The translations under genes were made by a program, and so were the position numbers. A stretch of 64,000 bases of DNA, taken from Oscillospiraceae bacterium (GTDB lineage Bacteria > Bacillota > Clostridia > Oscillospirales > Oscillospiraceae). Positions 7,003 through 14,387 of the stretch are shown here, piece after piece. The notes under the pieces are model-generated. The model saw nothing but the letters and a program-made list of their open reading frames with translations, searched no databases and was not told the origin of the DNA. Numbering within the stretch: the stretch's first letter is position 1; each line of letters starts with the position of its first letter. The stretch lies in contig SVKV01000001.1 of NCBI GenBank assembly GCA_015068305.1, positions 1 through 64,000 of the forward strand, given 5' to 3'.

Positions 7003-8337
7003 ATGCTGGATATTATGAAGATCAGACTGAACCCCGACGAAGTGAAGGCCGGTCTGAAGGCAAAAGAAGTGGACTGCGATGCCATTGTGGATCGCATCCT
7101 GATGCTGGACAAGGAAATCAAGGCTCTGAAGACTTCTTCCGAGACCAAGACTGCCCAGAAGAACAAGATCTCCAAGGAAAACGGCAAGCTCTTCGGCATG
7201 AAGAAGGGCCTGGAGAAGAAGGGTGAGGACACCTCTGCTGTGGATGCCCAGATTGAGGCAAACAAGGCAGAGTCCGTCCGTCTGGACAACGCCGTTGCGG
7301 AAGAGGCTGCCCTGCTGAAGGAAAAGACCGCCGAATTCCGCACCTGCATGCTGGCCCTGCCCAACCTGCCCGATGCCGACCTGTTGCCCGGCGGCAAGGA
7401 GAACAACCAGCCCCTGCGCTACATCGGCGAGAAGCACTCCTTTGACTTCGAGCCCAAGCACCATGTGGACCTGTGCACCAGCTTAGGCCTCATCGACTAC
7501 GAGCGTGGTGTCAAGCTGGCCGGCTCCGGCAACTGGATGTACACCGGCATGGGCGCACGGCTGGAGTGGGCACTGCTGAACTACTTCATCGACACCCACA
7601 CCGCCGACGGCTACGATTTCATCCTGCCTCCCCACATGCTGGAGTACGCCTGCGGTGAGACCGCCGGCCAGTTCCCCAAGTTCGCCGACGAGGTCTTCAA
7701 GATCGCCAACCATCCCACCGAAGGCGGCATCTTCTACATGCTGCCCACCGCTGAGGCTGCCCTGGCTTCCGTCTACCGGGATGAGATTCTGACCGAGGCT
7801 GACCTGCCCAAGAAGTTCTTTGCCTACACCCCCTGCTTCCGCCGTGAGGCAGGTTCCCACCGTGCCGACGAGCGGGGCATGGTCCGGGGCCACCAGTTCA
7901 ACAAGGTGGAAATGTTCCAGTTCACCACCGCCGAGGGCTCCGATGCCGCATTCGATGAGCTGGTCACCAAGGCAGAGGCTCTGGTTGCCGGTCTGGGCCT
8001 CCACTTCCGCACTGTGAAGCTGGCAGCAGGCGACTGCTCCGCATCCATGGCCAGAACCTACGATATCGAGATTCTGATCCCCTCCATGAACGGCTACAAG
8101 GAAGTCTCCTCCGTTTCCAACGCCCGTGACTACCAGGCTCGCCGGGGCAACTGCCGCTACCGCCGTGCCGACGGCAAGCTGGACTTCGTCCACACCCTGA
8201 ACGGCTCCGGCCTGGCTACTTCCAGAATTTTCCCCGCCATCGTGGAGCAGAACCAGAGAGCCGACGGCTCCGTGGTGGTTCCCGAGGTGCTGCGCAAGTA
8301 CCTGGGCGGCATCGAAGTCATTGAGCCCAAGAAATGA
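7003..8337 (+). CDS. serS: Seryl-tRNA synthetase
   Basis: The 444-residue class II synthetase has an N-terminal long helical arm (about residues 30-105, Lys/Glu-rich) that grips the long variable arm of tRNA-Ser, then motif 2 (FRREAGSHRADERG...HQFNKVEMF) and motif 3 (NGSGLATSRIFPAIVE). The motif 3 LATSR and motif 2 SHRADERG differ a little from the common LAVGR/SHGRDTRG, suggesting a lineage variant. It starts 23 bp after parB with no leader, so no T-box can precede it and it appears to be co-transcribed with parAB. Confidence 0.94.
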   Translation: MLDIMKIRLNPDEVKAGLKAKEVDCDAIVDRILMLDKEIKALKTSSETKTAQKNKISKENGKLFGMKKGLEKKGEDTSAVDAQIEANKAESVRLDNAVAEEAALLKEKTAEFRTCMLALPNLPDADLLPGGKENNQPLRYIGEKHSFDFEPKHHVDLCTSLGLIDYERGVKLAGSGNWMYTGMGARLEWALLNYFIDTHTADGYDFILPPHMLEYACGETAGQFPKFADEVFKIANHPTEGGIFYMLPTAEAALASVYRDEILTEADLPKKFFAYTPCFRREAGSHRADERGMVRGHQFNKVEMFQFTTAEGSDAAFDELVTKAEALVAGLGLHFRTVKLAAGDCSASMARTYDIEILIPSMNGYKEVSSVSNARDYQARRGNCRYRRADGKLDFVHTLNGSGLATSRIFPAIVEQNQRADGSVVVPEVLRKYLGGIEVIEPKK

Positions 8338-8415
8338 GGAATGAGGAATTAGGAATGAGAAATGATTCTTTACGTCTTCATCAATTCCTAATTCCTAATT
8401 CATAATTCCGAATCA
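8331..8415. repeat. Inverted GGAATTAGGAATGA-type repeat before mscL
   Basis: GGAATGAGGAATTAGGAATGA on the left arm mirrors TCCTAATTCCTAATTCATAATTCC on the right arm, giving a long imperfect hairpin between serS and mscL. It is a looser relative of the ATGCAAAATGC repeats elsewhere in the window. Confidence 0.6.
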
Positions 8416-8432
8416 AGAAAGGAACGATACAT

Positions 8433-8900
8433 ATGTCCAAAAAAATGAAGCCCTCCTGGTGGGATGAGTTTATCGCCTTTGCCGTTAAGGGCAATGCCAT
8501 GGCGCTGGCTGTCGGTACCATCATCGGTGCTGCTTTCTCCACCATCACCAAGAGTCTGACCGATGACATCATCATGCCCATCATTGCCATCTTCATGGGC
8601 GGCATCGACTTCTCCGAAATGAAGATCGTCCTGCCCCGGCTCTTCGGACCTGAGAAGCTGGATGAAGCCGGCAACGTGATTCTGAACACCCTGAACTACG
8701 GCAACTTCATCTCCGCCGTCATCAACTTCGCCATTCTGGCCCTGGTGGTGTTCTGGCTGGTCAGGAGCCTGAACAAGCTCAGCGAGCTGGGCAAGAAGAA
8801 GGAAGAAGAGGCCGCTGCTGCCGAGCCTCCCGCACCTCCCGCACCCTCCGCTGAGGAAGTTCTGCTGACCGAAATCCGGGATTTGCTGAAAAACAAATAA
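8433..8900 (+). CDS. mscL: Large-conductance mechanosensitive channel
   Basis: A 155-residue channel that opens under membrane tension to release solutes during hypo-osmotic shock. The first helix carries the MscL signature FAVKGNAMALAVGTIIGAAF, TM1 is about residues 20-45, then GGIDF in the periplasmic-type loop, and TM2 about 90-112. The C-terminal part is extended by an Ala/Pro/Glu-rich linker (EEEAAAAEPPAPPAP) before the conserved terminal helix (LLTEIRDLLKNK). It forms a homopentamer in characterised bacteria. It is followed by a strong terminator and separated from serS by a repeat. Confidence 0.93.
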   Translation: MSKKMKPSWWDEFIAFAVKGNAMALAVGTIIGAAFSTITKSLTDDIIMPIIAIFMGGIDFSEMKIVLPRLFGPEKLDEAGNVILNTLNYGNFISAVINFAILALVVFWLVRSLNKLSELGKKKEEEAAAAEPPAPPAPSAEEVLLTEIRDLLKNK

Positions 8901-8901
8901 C

Positions 8902-8931
8902 AAAAAGCCCCCAAACACGGGGGCTTTTTAG
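8902..8931 (+). terminator. Terminator after mscL
   Basis: AAAAAGCCCCC-aaacac-GGGGGCTTTTT gives a strong stem with a U-tract. Confidence 0.9.
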
Positions 8932-8968
8932 CATTATGTAGAATTAAACGAAACTTATCGATAAATGT

Positions 8969-8997
8969 TTGACAAATAAAGTCTGATTCTATATAAT
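8969..8997 (+). promoter_or_regulatory. nfnAB promoter
   Basis: A perfect consensus pair, TTGACA and TATAAT with a 17-bp spacer, 60 bp before nfnA. Strong constitutive expression is expected. Confidence 0.9.
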
Positions 8998-9056
8998 GAA
9001 GAATGCTGAGAAAAAACATATTTAACATAGAAGATTTCAGAAAGGACGGATCATTC

Positions 9057-9911
9057 ATGTTCAAAATTGTTCGCAAGAAGGAGCTGAACTCCGCTGTCAC
9101 CCTGATGGAGATCGAGGCACCCTTCATTGCAAAGAAGGCCAAGGCCGGTCAGTTCATCATCTTCCGCATCGATGAGAAGGGCGAGCGTGTTCCCCTGACC
9201 ATCGCAGGTTACGACCGTGAGGCCGGTACCGTTACCATCATCTTCCAGAAGGTCGGCTTCTCCACCATCGCGCTGGGCGCTATGAACGAAGGCGACTACA
9301 TCCTGGATTTCGTCGGCCCCCTGGGCAAGCCCACTCCTGTTGAGGGCAAGAAGAAGGTCTGTGTCGTTGGCGGCGGCGTCGGCTGCGCCATCGCTCTGCC
9401 CTCTGCCCGCGGCTTCAAGGAAGCAGGCGCTGAGGTTACCGTCATTGTCGGTTTCCGCAGCAAGGACATCGTCATCCTGGAAGAGGAATTCAAGGAAGTT
9501 GCTGATCACTTCATTCTGATGACCGACGACGGCACCTACGGCCGCCACGGCCTGGTCACCCAGCCCCTGAAGGAGCTGCTGGAGGCCGGTGAGCAGTTCG
9601 ACGAGGTTCTGGCAATCGGACCCATCCCCATGATGAAGTTCGTTTCCCTGACCACCAAGCCCTTCGGCACCCATACCTCCGTCTCCCTGAACCCCATCAT
9701 GGTCGACGGCACCGGCATGTGCGGCGGCTGCCGCGTCACCGTTGGCGGCGAAGTGAAGTTCGCCTGCGTCGACGGCCCCGAGTTCGACGGCCACCAGGTT
9801 GACTTTGCCGAGCTGATGAGCCGCAACAGCACCTACCGCTGCCGCGAAGCTGAAGTTACCGAAACCCACGCCTGCCGCATGGAAGCCATGGGCAAGGCTC
9901 TGATCAAGTAA
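9057..9911 (+). CDS. nfnA: NADH-dependent ferredoxin:NADP+ oxidoreductase, small subunit NfnA
   Basis: This 284-residue flavoprotein belongs to the ferredoxin-NADP reductase family used in electron-bifurcating NfnAB (and sulfide dehydrogenase SudB). An N-terminal FAD-binding barrel is followed by an NAD-binding domain (VCVVGGGVGCAIALPSA at about 101-117) and a C-terminal [2Fe-2S] cluster motif (GMCGGCRVTVGG...FACVDGPEFDGH). NfnAB couples NADH and reduced ferredoxin to NADPH formation. The start at 9057 follows AAAGGAC; the track start is 18 codons too early. nfnB follows 16 bp later. Confidence 0.9.
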   Translation: MFKIVRKKELNSAVTLMEIEAPFIAKKAKAGQFIIFRIDEKGERVPLTIAGYDREAGTVTIIFQKVGFSTIALGAMNEGDYILDFVGPLGKPTPVEGKKKVCVVGGGVGCAIALPSARGFKEAGAEVTVIVGFRSKDIVILEEEFKEVADHFILMTDDGTYGRHGLVTQPLKELLEAGEQFDEVLAIGPIPMMKFVSLTTKPFGTHTSVSLNPIMVDGTGMCGGCRVTVGGEVKFACVDGPEFDGHQVDFAELMSRNSTYRCREAEVTETHACRMEAMGKALIK

Positions 9912-9927
9912 GAAGGAGGATACTGTA

Positions 9928-11313
9928 ATGGCTAACATGACTCTGGTTAAGACCCCCATGCCCGAGCAGGATCCCAAGGTCCGTGCCCGCAACTTCAAGG
10001 AAGTTACCCTGGGCTACACTGCAGAAATGGCCATCGAAGAGGCTGGCCGCTGCCTGAAGTGCAAGAACCCCAAGTGTGTCGAGGGCTGCCCCGTTAACGT
10101 CCGGATCCCCGAGTTCATCGGCAAGGTCCAGGAGGGCGACTTCAAGGCTGCTTACGAAATCATCACCTCCACCAACGCACTGCCAGCTCTGTCCGGCCGT
10201 GTCTGCCCCCAGGAGACCCAGTGCGAAGCCCGCTGCGTCCGCGGCATCAAGGGTGAGCCCGTTGCCATCGGCCGTCTGGAGCGTTTTGTTGCTGACTGGT
10301 ACCGTGAGAACATCAATGCAATGCCCGAGAAGGTGGAATCCAACGGCATCAAGGTTGCTGTCGTCGGTTCCGGCCCTGCCGGCATGACCGCTGCTTCCGA
10401 CCTGGCCAAGCTGGGCTACCAGGTTACCATGTTCGAAGCTCTGCACACTGCAGGCGGCGTTCTGGTTTACGGCATCCCCGAGTTCCGTCTGCCCAAGGCA
10501 CTGGTGGCCAACGAGATCACCAAGCTGCAGGCCCAGGGCGTTGAAGTCATGACCAACATGGTCATCGGCCGCGTTCTGACCATCGACGAGCTGTTCGAGA
10601 TGGGCTACAAGGCTGTCTTCGTGGGCTCCGGCGCAGGTCTGCCCATGTTCATGAACATCCCCGGCGAGTCCCTGGTTGGCGTTATGTCCGCCAACGAGTA
10701 CCTGACCCGTACCAACCTGATGAAGGCTTACGACGAGTCCGCCGATACCCCCGTTGTGAAGTCCAAGGCTGTTGCTGTCGTCGGCGGCGGTAACGTTGCT
10801 ATGGACGCTGCCCGCTGCGGCATGCGTCTGGGCGCTGAGCATGTTTATGTTGTCTACCGCCGCGGTGAGGCTGAGATGCCCGCCCGTCTGGAAGAGAAGC
10901 ATCATGCCAAGGAAGAGGGCATCGAGTTCAAGACTCTGTGCAACCCCATCGAGATCCTGGGCGATGAGAACGGCCGTGTCTGCGGCATGAAGTGCATCCG
11001 TATGGAACTGGGCGAGCCCGATGCTTCCGGCCGCCGCCGTCCCATCGAGATCCCCGGCTCCGAGTTCATCCTGGATGTGGACACCGTCATCATGTCCCTG
11101 GGCACCAACCCCAACCCCCTGATCCGCTCCACCACTCCCGGTCTGGAGACCAACCGCAAGGGCTGCCTGATTGTCAACGAGAACGAGATGACCACCCGCG
11201 AGGGCGTCTTCGCCGGCGGCGACGCTGTTACCGGCGCTGCTACCGTCATTCTGGCAATGGGCGCAGGCAAGAAGGGCGCTGCTGCCATCGACCGCTTCAT
11301 CAAGGGCGAGTAA
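9928..11313 (+). CDS. nfnB: NfnB, glutamate-synthase-small-chain-like bifurcating subunit
   Basis: The 461-residue protein has an N-terminal di-[4Fe-4S] domain (CLKCKNPKCVEGCPV and CPQETQCEARCVRG) followed by FAD- and NADPH-binding Rossmann domains (VAVVGSGPAGMTAASDLA and VAVVGGGNVAMDAARC). It is a GltD-like fold and could be misread as glutamate synthase small subunit; the immediately upstream nfnA and the absence of a gltB homologue in the window favour NfnB. The complex uses flavin-based electron bifurcation to link ferredoxin, NADH and NADPH, important in fermentative anaerobes. Confidence 0.9.
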   Translation: MANMTLVKTPMPEQDPKVRARNFKEVTLGYTAEMAIEEAGRCLKCKNPKCVEGCPVNVRIPEFIGKVQEGDFKAAYEIITSTNALPALSGRVCPQETQCEARCVRGIKGEPVAIGRLERFVADWYRENINAMPEKVESNGIKVAVVGSGPAGMTAASDLAKLGYQVTMFEALHTAGGVLVYGIPEFRLPKALVANEITKLQAQGVEVMTNMVIGRVLTIDELFEMGYKAVFVGSGAGLPMFMNIPGESLVGVMSANEYLTRTNLMKAYDESADTPVVKSKAVAVVGGGNVAMDAARCGMRLGAEHVYVVYRRGEAEMPARLEEKHHAKEEGIEFKTLCNPIEILGDENGRVCGMKCIRMELGEPDASGRRRPIEIPGSEFILDVDTVIMSLGTNPNPLIRSTTPGLETNRKGCLIVNENEMTTREGVFAGGDAVTGAATVILAMGAGKKGAAAIDRFIKGE

Positions 11314-11325
11314 TAAGTTTTATGT

Positions 11326-11359
11326 AAACCTCCGTGCGACCGCACGGAGGTTTCTTTTT
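11326..11359 (+). terminator. Terminator after nfnAB
   Basis: AAACCTCCGTGCG pairs with CGCACGGAGGTTT, followed by CTTTTT. Confidence 0.9.
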
Positions 11360-11385
11360 GCAGTATTCCAAATTATATGGAACTA

Positions 11386-11402
11386 CAAATTGGAATTTGT
11401 CG
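11386..11402 (-). repeat. Island A left-end motif
   Basis: CAAATTGGAATTTGTCG, the reverse complement form of the island-end motif CGAYAAA-N4-AATTTG. Confidence 0.75.
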
Positions 11403-11564
11403 TTTAGTTGCTATGGCGCGGGAGCGCCCAAGGCTCCCCTTGTCAGGGGAGCTGTCAGCCGAACAGGCTGACTGAGGGGTAGTGTTCTCTCCCTCCGGCA
11501 AAAATCAAAGATTTTTGCCACCTCCCTCATCAGAGGGAGGCTTTGGCTGGGTGCGAACCCGGAG
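11403..11564. repeat. Island A interior palindromic repeats
   Basis: No gene was found. The interior has several palindromes: AAGGCTCCCCTTGTCAGGGGAGC, CAGCCGAACAGGCTG, AAAAATC...GATTTTT and CCTCCCTCATCAGAGGGAGG. These resemble the dispersed AGGCTCCCC...GAGGGAGGC repeats known from many gut Clostridia. It lies between the nfnAB terminator and the rimP promoter. Confidence 0.65.
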
Positions 11565-11581
11565 CGACAAACTGTAATTTG
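11565..11581 (+). repeat. Island A right-end motif, first copy
   Basis: CGACAAACTGTAATTTG. The conserved outer bases CGACAAA and AATTTG match the left end while the four central bases differ. Confidence 0.75.
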
Positions 11582-11620
11582 GCCGGGGCAGTCTGTAACG
11601 TATTGCCTGTCGGGGCAACC

Positions 11621-11637
11621 CGATAAACTGAAATTTG
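11621..11637 (+). repeat. Island A right-end motif, second copy
   Basis: CGATAAACTGAAATTTG, a second right end 56 bp beyond the first, separated by CAGTCTGTAACGTATTGCC and CGGGGCAACCCG-type palindromic sequence. Confidence 0.75.
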
Positions 11638-11712
11638 CATTCTGGTGCCCGACATTAGGCATAATTTCACGAAAAAATAAGAAAATATTTAGATAAAAGA
11701 GCCAAAAGCCTC

Positions 11713-11741
11713 TTGCAAATCCGAACAAAGGATGTTATAAT
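11713..11741 (+). promoter_or_regulatory. Promoter of the rimP-nusA-infB operon
   Basis: TTGCAA, 17-bp spacer, TATAAT, followed 27 bp later by a hairpin and then rimP. Confidence 0.7.
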
Positions 11742-11767
11742 CCTAATGTACGATAGTAGGAAGTGTG

Positions 11768-11794
11768 AGAGAGGCGGAGACGCCTCTCTTTCTT
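11768..11794 (+). terminator. Leader hairpin before rimP, possible attenuator
   Basis: AGAGAGGCG-gaga-CGCCTCTCT followed by TTCTT lies between the promoter and the rimP start. In B. subtilis the homologous ylxS-nusA leader contains a terminator through which NusA limits its own synthesis; the position here suggests a similar feedback, which is inference. Confidence 0.6.
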
Positions 11795-11807
11795 ATTGAG
11801 GTTTATT

Positions 11808-12260
11808 ATGAAAGTTACTGAGATTGTTGCAAAACTGGCAGAGCCTGTTGTGAAGGCTCACGGCTGCGAGCTCTGGGACGTGGAATACGTCCGGGAGGGC
11901 GACCAGCGTTTCCTGCGGATCTTCCTGGACAAGGAGACCGGTGTGGACATCAATGACTGCGAGGCCATCTCCAGAGCCATGGATCCCCTGCTGGACGAAG
12001 CCGACCCCATCGCGGAAAGCTACCACTTTGAAGTCTGCTCCGCAGGTCTCGAGCGGACCCTCAAGCGCCCCGGCGACTTTGAACGCTTCATGGGAAGCAA
12101 CATCACCGTCAAGCTGTACCGGCCCCGGAACGGCCTGAAGGAGATCCCCTGTGTTCTGACCGGCTACGATAACGGCCGTATCACCGTCACCGCCGGTAAG
12201 GAAATCATTACCTTTGAAAAATCCGAGGTCGCCCTGGTGCGGCTTCGTGTCGAATTTTAA
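11808..12260 (+). CDS. rimP: Ribosome maturation factor RimP
   Basis: The 150-residue two-domain protein assists 30S subunit assembly. N-terminal RimP domain (VTEIVAKLAEPVVKAHGCELWDVEYV, then FLRIFLDKETGVDINDCEAISR) and C-terminal SH3-like domain (about residues 85-150, SNITVKLYRP...GRITVTAGKEIITFEKSEVALVRL). The ORF-track start is a TTG at 11796; the ATG at 11808 fits better because GAGG stands at correct distance and the family begins near here. It is the first gene of the conserved nusA operon. Confidence 0.93.
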   Translation: MKVTEIVAKLAEPVVKAHGCELWDVEYVREGDQRFLRIFLDKETGVDINDCEAISRAMDPLLDEADPIAESYHFEVCSAGLERTLKRPGDFERFMGSNITVKLYRPRNGLKEIPCVLTGYDNGRITVTAGKEIITFEKSEVALVRLRVEF

Positions 12261-12292
12261 CCGTTACAACTAAATAGGAGGAACAAATCAAA

Positions 12293-13402
12293 ATGGCTAG
12301 AAATACCAAGAAGAAGCAGCCCGAAGCACACAAGATCGACTGTGCGGAAGTTTTTGCCAGCCTGCGGGATCTGGAGAAGCTGAAGGGCATTCCTGTTGAC
12401 TATATGGTCGAGCGGATGAAGCAGGGCATGGCCAATGCTTACCGCAAGGACCGGGAAGACCGCCGGGACGTCCCCGCTGACAATGTGGTGGTGGACCTCA
12501 GCGAGAGCGGTCTGTCCGTTCATGTTGTGAAGACCGTTGTGGAGGAGCTGGAGGATACCGCTCTGGAGATCCACATCGACGCAGCCCGGAACATCAACCC
12601 CGACGCCCAGGTGGGCGATACCCTGCACATCCCCGTGGACGTGGAGAAGTTCAGCCGCATCGCTGCCCAGACCTTCAAGCAGGTGGTCATCCAGGGCATT
12701 CGCGAGGCTGAGCGGGGCGTGGTTTACGAAAGCTACTCTTCCAAGGCCCAGGAGCTGCTCACCGGCACCGTCCTGCGCATCGATCCCTCCGGCGATATCT
12801 TTGTCCGTCTGGGCACCGGCAACGAGCAGAACGATGCTGTGCTCCGTGCCTCCGAGCAGATTCCCGGCGAGACCTACGAGCCCGGCGATCTGATCCGTGT
12901 TTACGTTCTGGAGGTCCACCGTGCAAACCGCGGTCCTCTGGTCCATGTTTCCCGTACCCACCCCAACCTGGTCCGGCGTCTGTTCGAGCTGGAAACTCCC
13001 GAAATCGCTGAGGGACAGGTGGAAGTCCGCAACATCGCCCGGGAAGCAGGTTCCCGCTCCAAGATGGCCGTCCGTGCCACTATGGAGGGCATCGATCCCG
13101 TTGGCGCCTGTGTCGGTCCCCGTGGCGGCCGTGTGGGTGCAGTTGTTGACGAGCTGTGCGGTGAGAAGATCGACATCGTGGTCTGGTCCGAGGATCCCTG
13201 CGAGTATGTCCGCAGCGCTCTGAGCCCCGCCGATGTGATCTCCGTGACCCTGGTTCCCGGCCAGAAGGCCTGCAAGGTCCTGGTTCCCGATGACCAGCTG
13301 AGTCTCGCCATCGGCAAGGAAGGCCAGAATGCCCGCCTGGCTGCAAGACTGACCGGCTACAAGATCGACATCAAGCCCGCCTCCCAGGCTGAGGCTGAAT
13401 AA
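12293..13402 (+). CDS. nusA: Transcription elongation/termination factor NusA
   Basis: A 369-residue RNA polymerase-binding factor affecting pausing, termination and antitermination. N-terminal RNAP-binding domain (residues about 15-130), S1 domain (about 145-210, LLTGTVLRIDPSGDIFVRLG) and two KH domains (GACVGPRGGRVGAVVDELCGEKIDIV and LAIGKEGQNARLAARLTGYKIDI). As in other Bacillota it lacks the acidic C-terminal repeats of the E. coli protein. Its leader hairpin upstream of rimP is a likely autoregulation site. A repeat element separates it from rnpM. Confidence 0.95.
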   Translation: MARNTKKKQPEAHKIDCAEVFASLRDLEKLKGIPVDYMVERMKQGMANAYRKDREDRRDVPADNVVVDLSESGLSVHVVKTVVEELEDTALEIHIDAARNINPDAQVGDTLHIPVDVEKFSRIAAQTFKQVVIQGIREAERGVVYESYSSKAQELLTGTVLRIDPSGDIFVRLGTGNEQNDAVLRASEQIPGETYEPGDLIRVYVLEVHRANRGPLVHVSRTHPNLVRRLFELETPEIAEGQVEVRNIAREAGSRSKMAVRATMEGIDPVGACVGPRGGRVGAVVDELCGEKIDIVVWSEDPCEYVRSALSPADVISVTLVPGQKACKVLVPDDQLSLAIGKEGQNARLAARLTGYKIDIKPASQAEAE

Positions 13403-13410
13403 TCACACAA

Positions 13411-13540
13411 TGTCATTGCGAGGAGGCCTGAAAGGCCGACGTGGCAATCCGCATCTTTGCGATGCAGAGCATCGCGCGGCTCCAAAGAGCCGCAAGAGAA
13501 CGGATTCCCACGCCAGTCTGAAGACTGGCTCGGAATGACG
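13411..13540. repeat. TGTCATTGCGA...TCGGAATGACG palindromic element between nusA and rnpM
   Basis: An imperfect 130-bp inverted repeat: TGTCATTGCGAGGAGGCC...GTGGCAATCCG on the left, CGGATTCCCACGCCAGTC...CTCGGAATGACG on the right, with inner palindromes (GCGATGCAGAGCATCGC, GCGGCTCCAAAGAGCCGC). Related copies lie at 40014-40153 and 54334-54476. It is a widespread bacterial repeat type and sits inside an essential operon. Confidence 0.75.
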
Positions 13541-13566
13541 GTGAAGAATCGAAGGAGGCAGCAAAT

Positions 13567-13839
13567 ATGCAAAAAAAGATTCCCCAGCGGCAGTGTATGG
13601 GCTGCCGGGAAAGAAAGGCAAAGCGGGAGCTGATCCGCATCGTCCGCATGACCGACGGCAACGTCACCGTGGATTTCGGCGGCAAGCTCAACGGCCGGGG
13701 TGCTTACATCTGCCCCAATGCCGAATGCCTGAAGAAAGTACAGCGGTCCAAGGCTCTGGAACGGAGTCTGGAGACTGCCATCCCCGAAGAAGTATACGAC
13801 CGCCTGGCGCGGGAAATGGAGGCAGGATTAAATGGATAG
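13567..13839 (+). CDS. rnpM: RNase P modulator RnpM (YlxR, DUF448)
   Basis: A 90-residue RNA-binding protein. The N-terminal signature PQRQCMGCRERKAKRELIRIVR and the GRGAYICPNAECLKKVQ segment are typical of the YlxR/DUF448 fold. In B. subtilis YlxR was shown to bind RNase P RNA and renamed RnpM. It lies between nusA and ylxQ as in most Bacillota and overlaps ylxQ by 8 bp. It follows an inserted palindromic repeat that separates it by 164 bp from nusA. Confidence 0.9.
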   Translation: MQKKIPQRQCMGCRERKAKRELIRIVRMTDGNVTVDFGGKLNGRGAYICPNAECLKKVQRSKALERSLETAIPEEVYDRLAREMEAGLNG

Positions 13840-14248
13840 AGCATTGAATTACCTGGCTCTGGCCCGCAAGGCTGGTCTTGCCGAGCTGGGCGAGGAGCCT
13901 GTGGGTGCCATCACCCGGGCCGGCAAGGGCTATCTGGTGGTGGTTGCATCCGATGCATCCGACCACACCTGGCGCCGGGCCAAGAGCTTTGTGGCCGGCA
14001 CCGAGCAGCAGTGTGTCAAGGTAACCTTTACCAAGGAGGAGCTGGGCTTCGTCGTCGGAAGACAGAGCCTGGCCATCGCTGCCGTTACGGACCCCGCCAT
14101 GGCAGCATCCATGGTCAGGGCACTGCCGGATGCACCCAGGCATGCCGCAGCGCTGGCTGTGCTGGAAGAGAAGGCAGCCAAGCTGAAGCAGCGCAAGGAT
14201 GAGGCCAAGGCCCACAAGCGGAACGTCCGCTTCGGAAAGAAGAAATAA
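13832..14248 (+). CDS. ylxQ: L7Ae-family RNA-binding protein YlxQ
   Basis: The 138-residue protein belongs to the L7Ae/L30e/S12e/Gadd45 superfamily, which binds kink-turn RNA. Visible signature: ALNYLALARKAGLAELGEE...KGYLVVVASDASDHT. Its C-terminal 35 residues are basic and helical (LKQRKDEAKAHKRNVRFGKKK), longer than the usual ~100-residue YlxQ. It overlaps rnpM by 8 bp and precedes infB, the standard operon position. A role in RNA metabolism is inferred from the fold. Confidence 0.82.
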   Translation: MDRALNYLALARKAGLAELGEEPVGAITRAGKGYLVVVASDASDHTWRRAKSFVAGTEQQCVKVTFTKEELGFVVGRQSLAIAAVTDPAMAASMVRALPDAPRHAAALAVLEEKAAKLKQRKDEAKAHKRNVRFGKKK

Positions 14249-14277
14249 GTAAGTTAAACCAACTTTGCAGGTGGTCA

Positions 14278-14355
14278 TGAATGCGTCATGCATGATGCAA
14301 AGTGCAAAATGGAATGCGCTCATTCTGCATTCTGCATTTTGCATTCTGCATTTGT
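14278..14355. repeat. ATGCAAAATGC-type inverted repeat between ylxQ and infB
   Basis: Left arm CATGATGCAAAGTGCAAAATGGAATGC and right arm GCATTCTGCATTTTGCATTCTGCATTT form a long imperfect hairpin. It belongs to the same family as the tracts after parA and infB. Confidence 0.7.
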
Positions 14356-14387
14356 GACAGCCTGTCACATTTTGGAGGTGCGTTATA

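Noticed and set aside
9928-11313. Glutamate synthase small subunit (gltD)
   Set aside because: The partner directly upstream is an NfnA-type flavoprotein and no large glutamate synthase gene is present.
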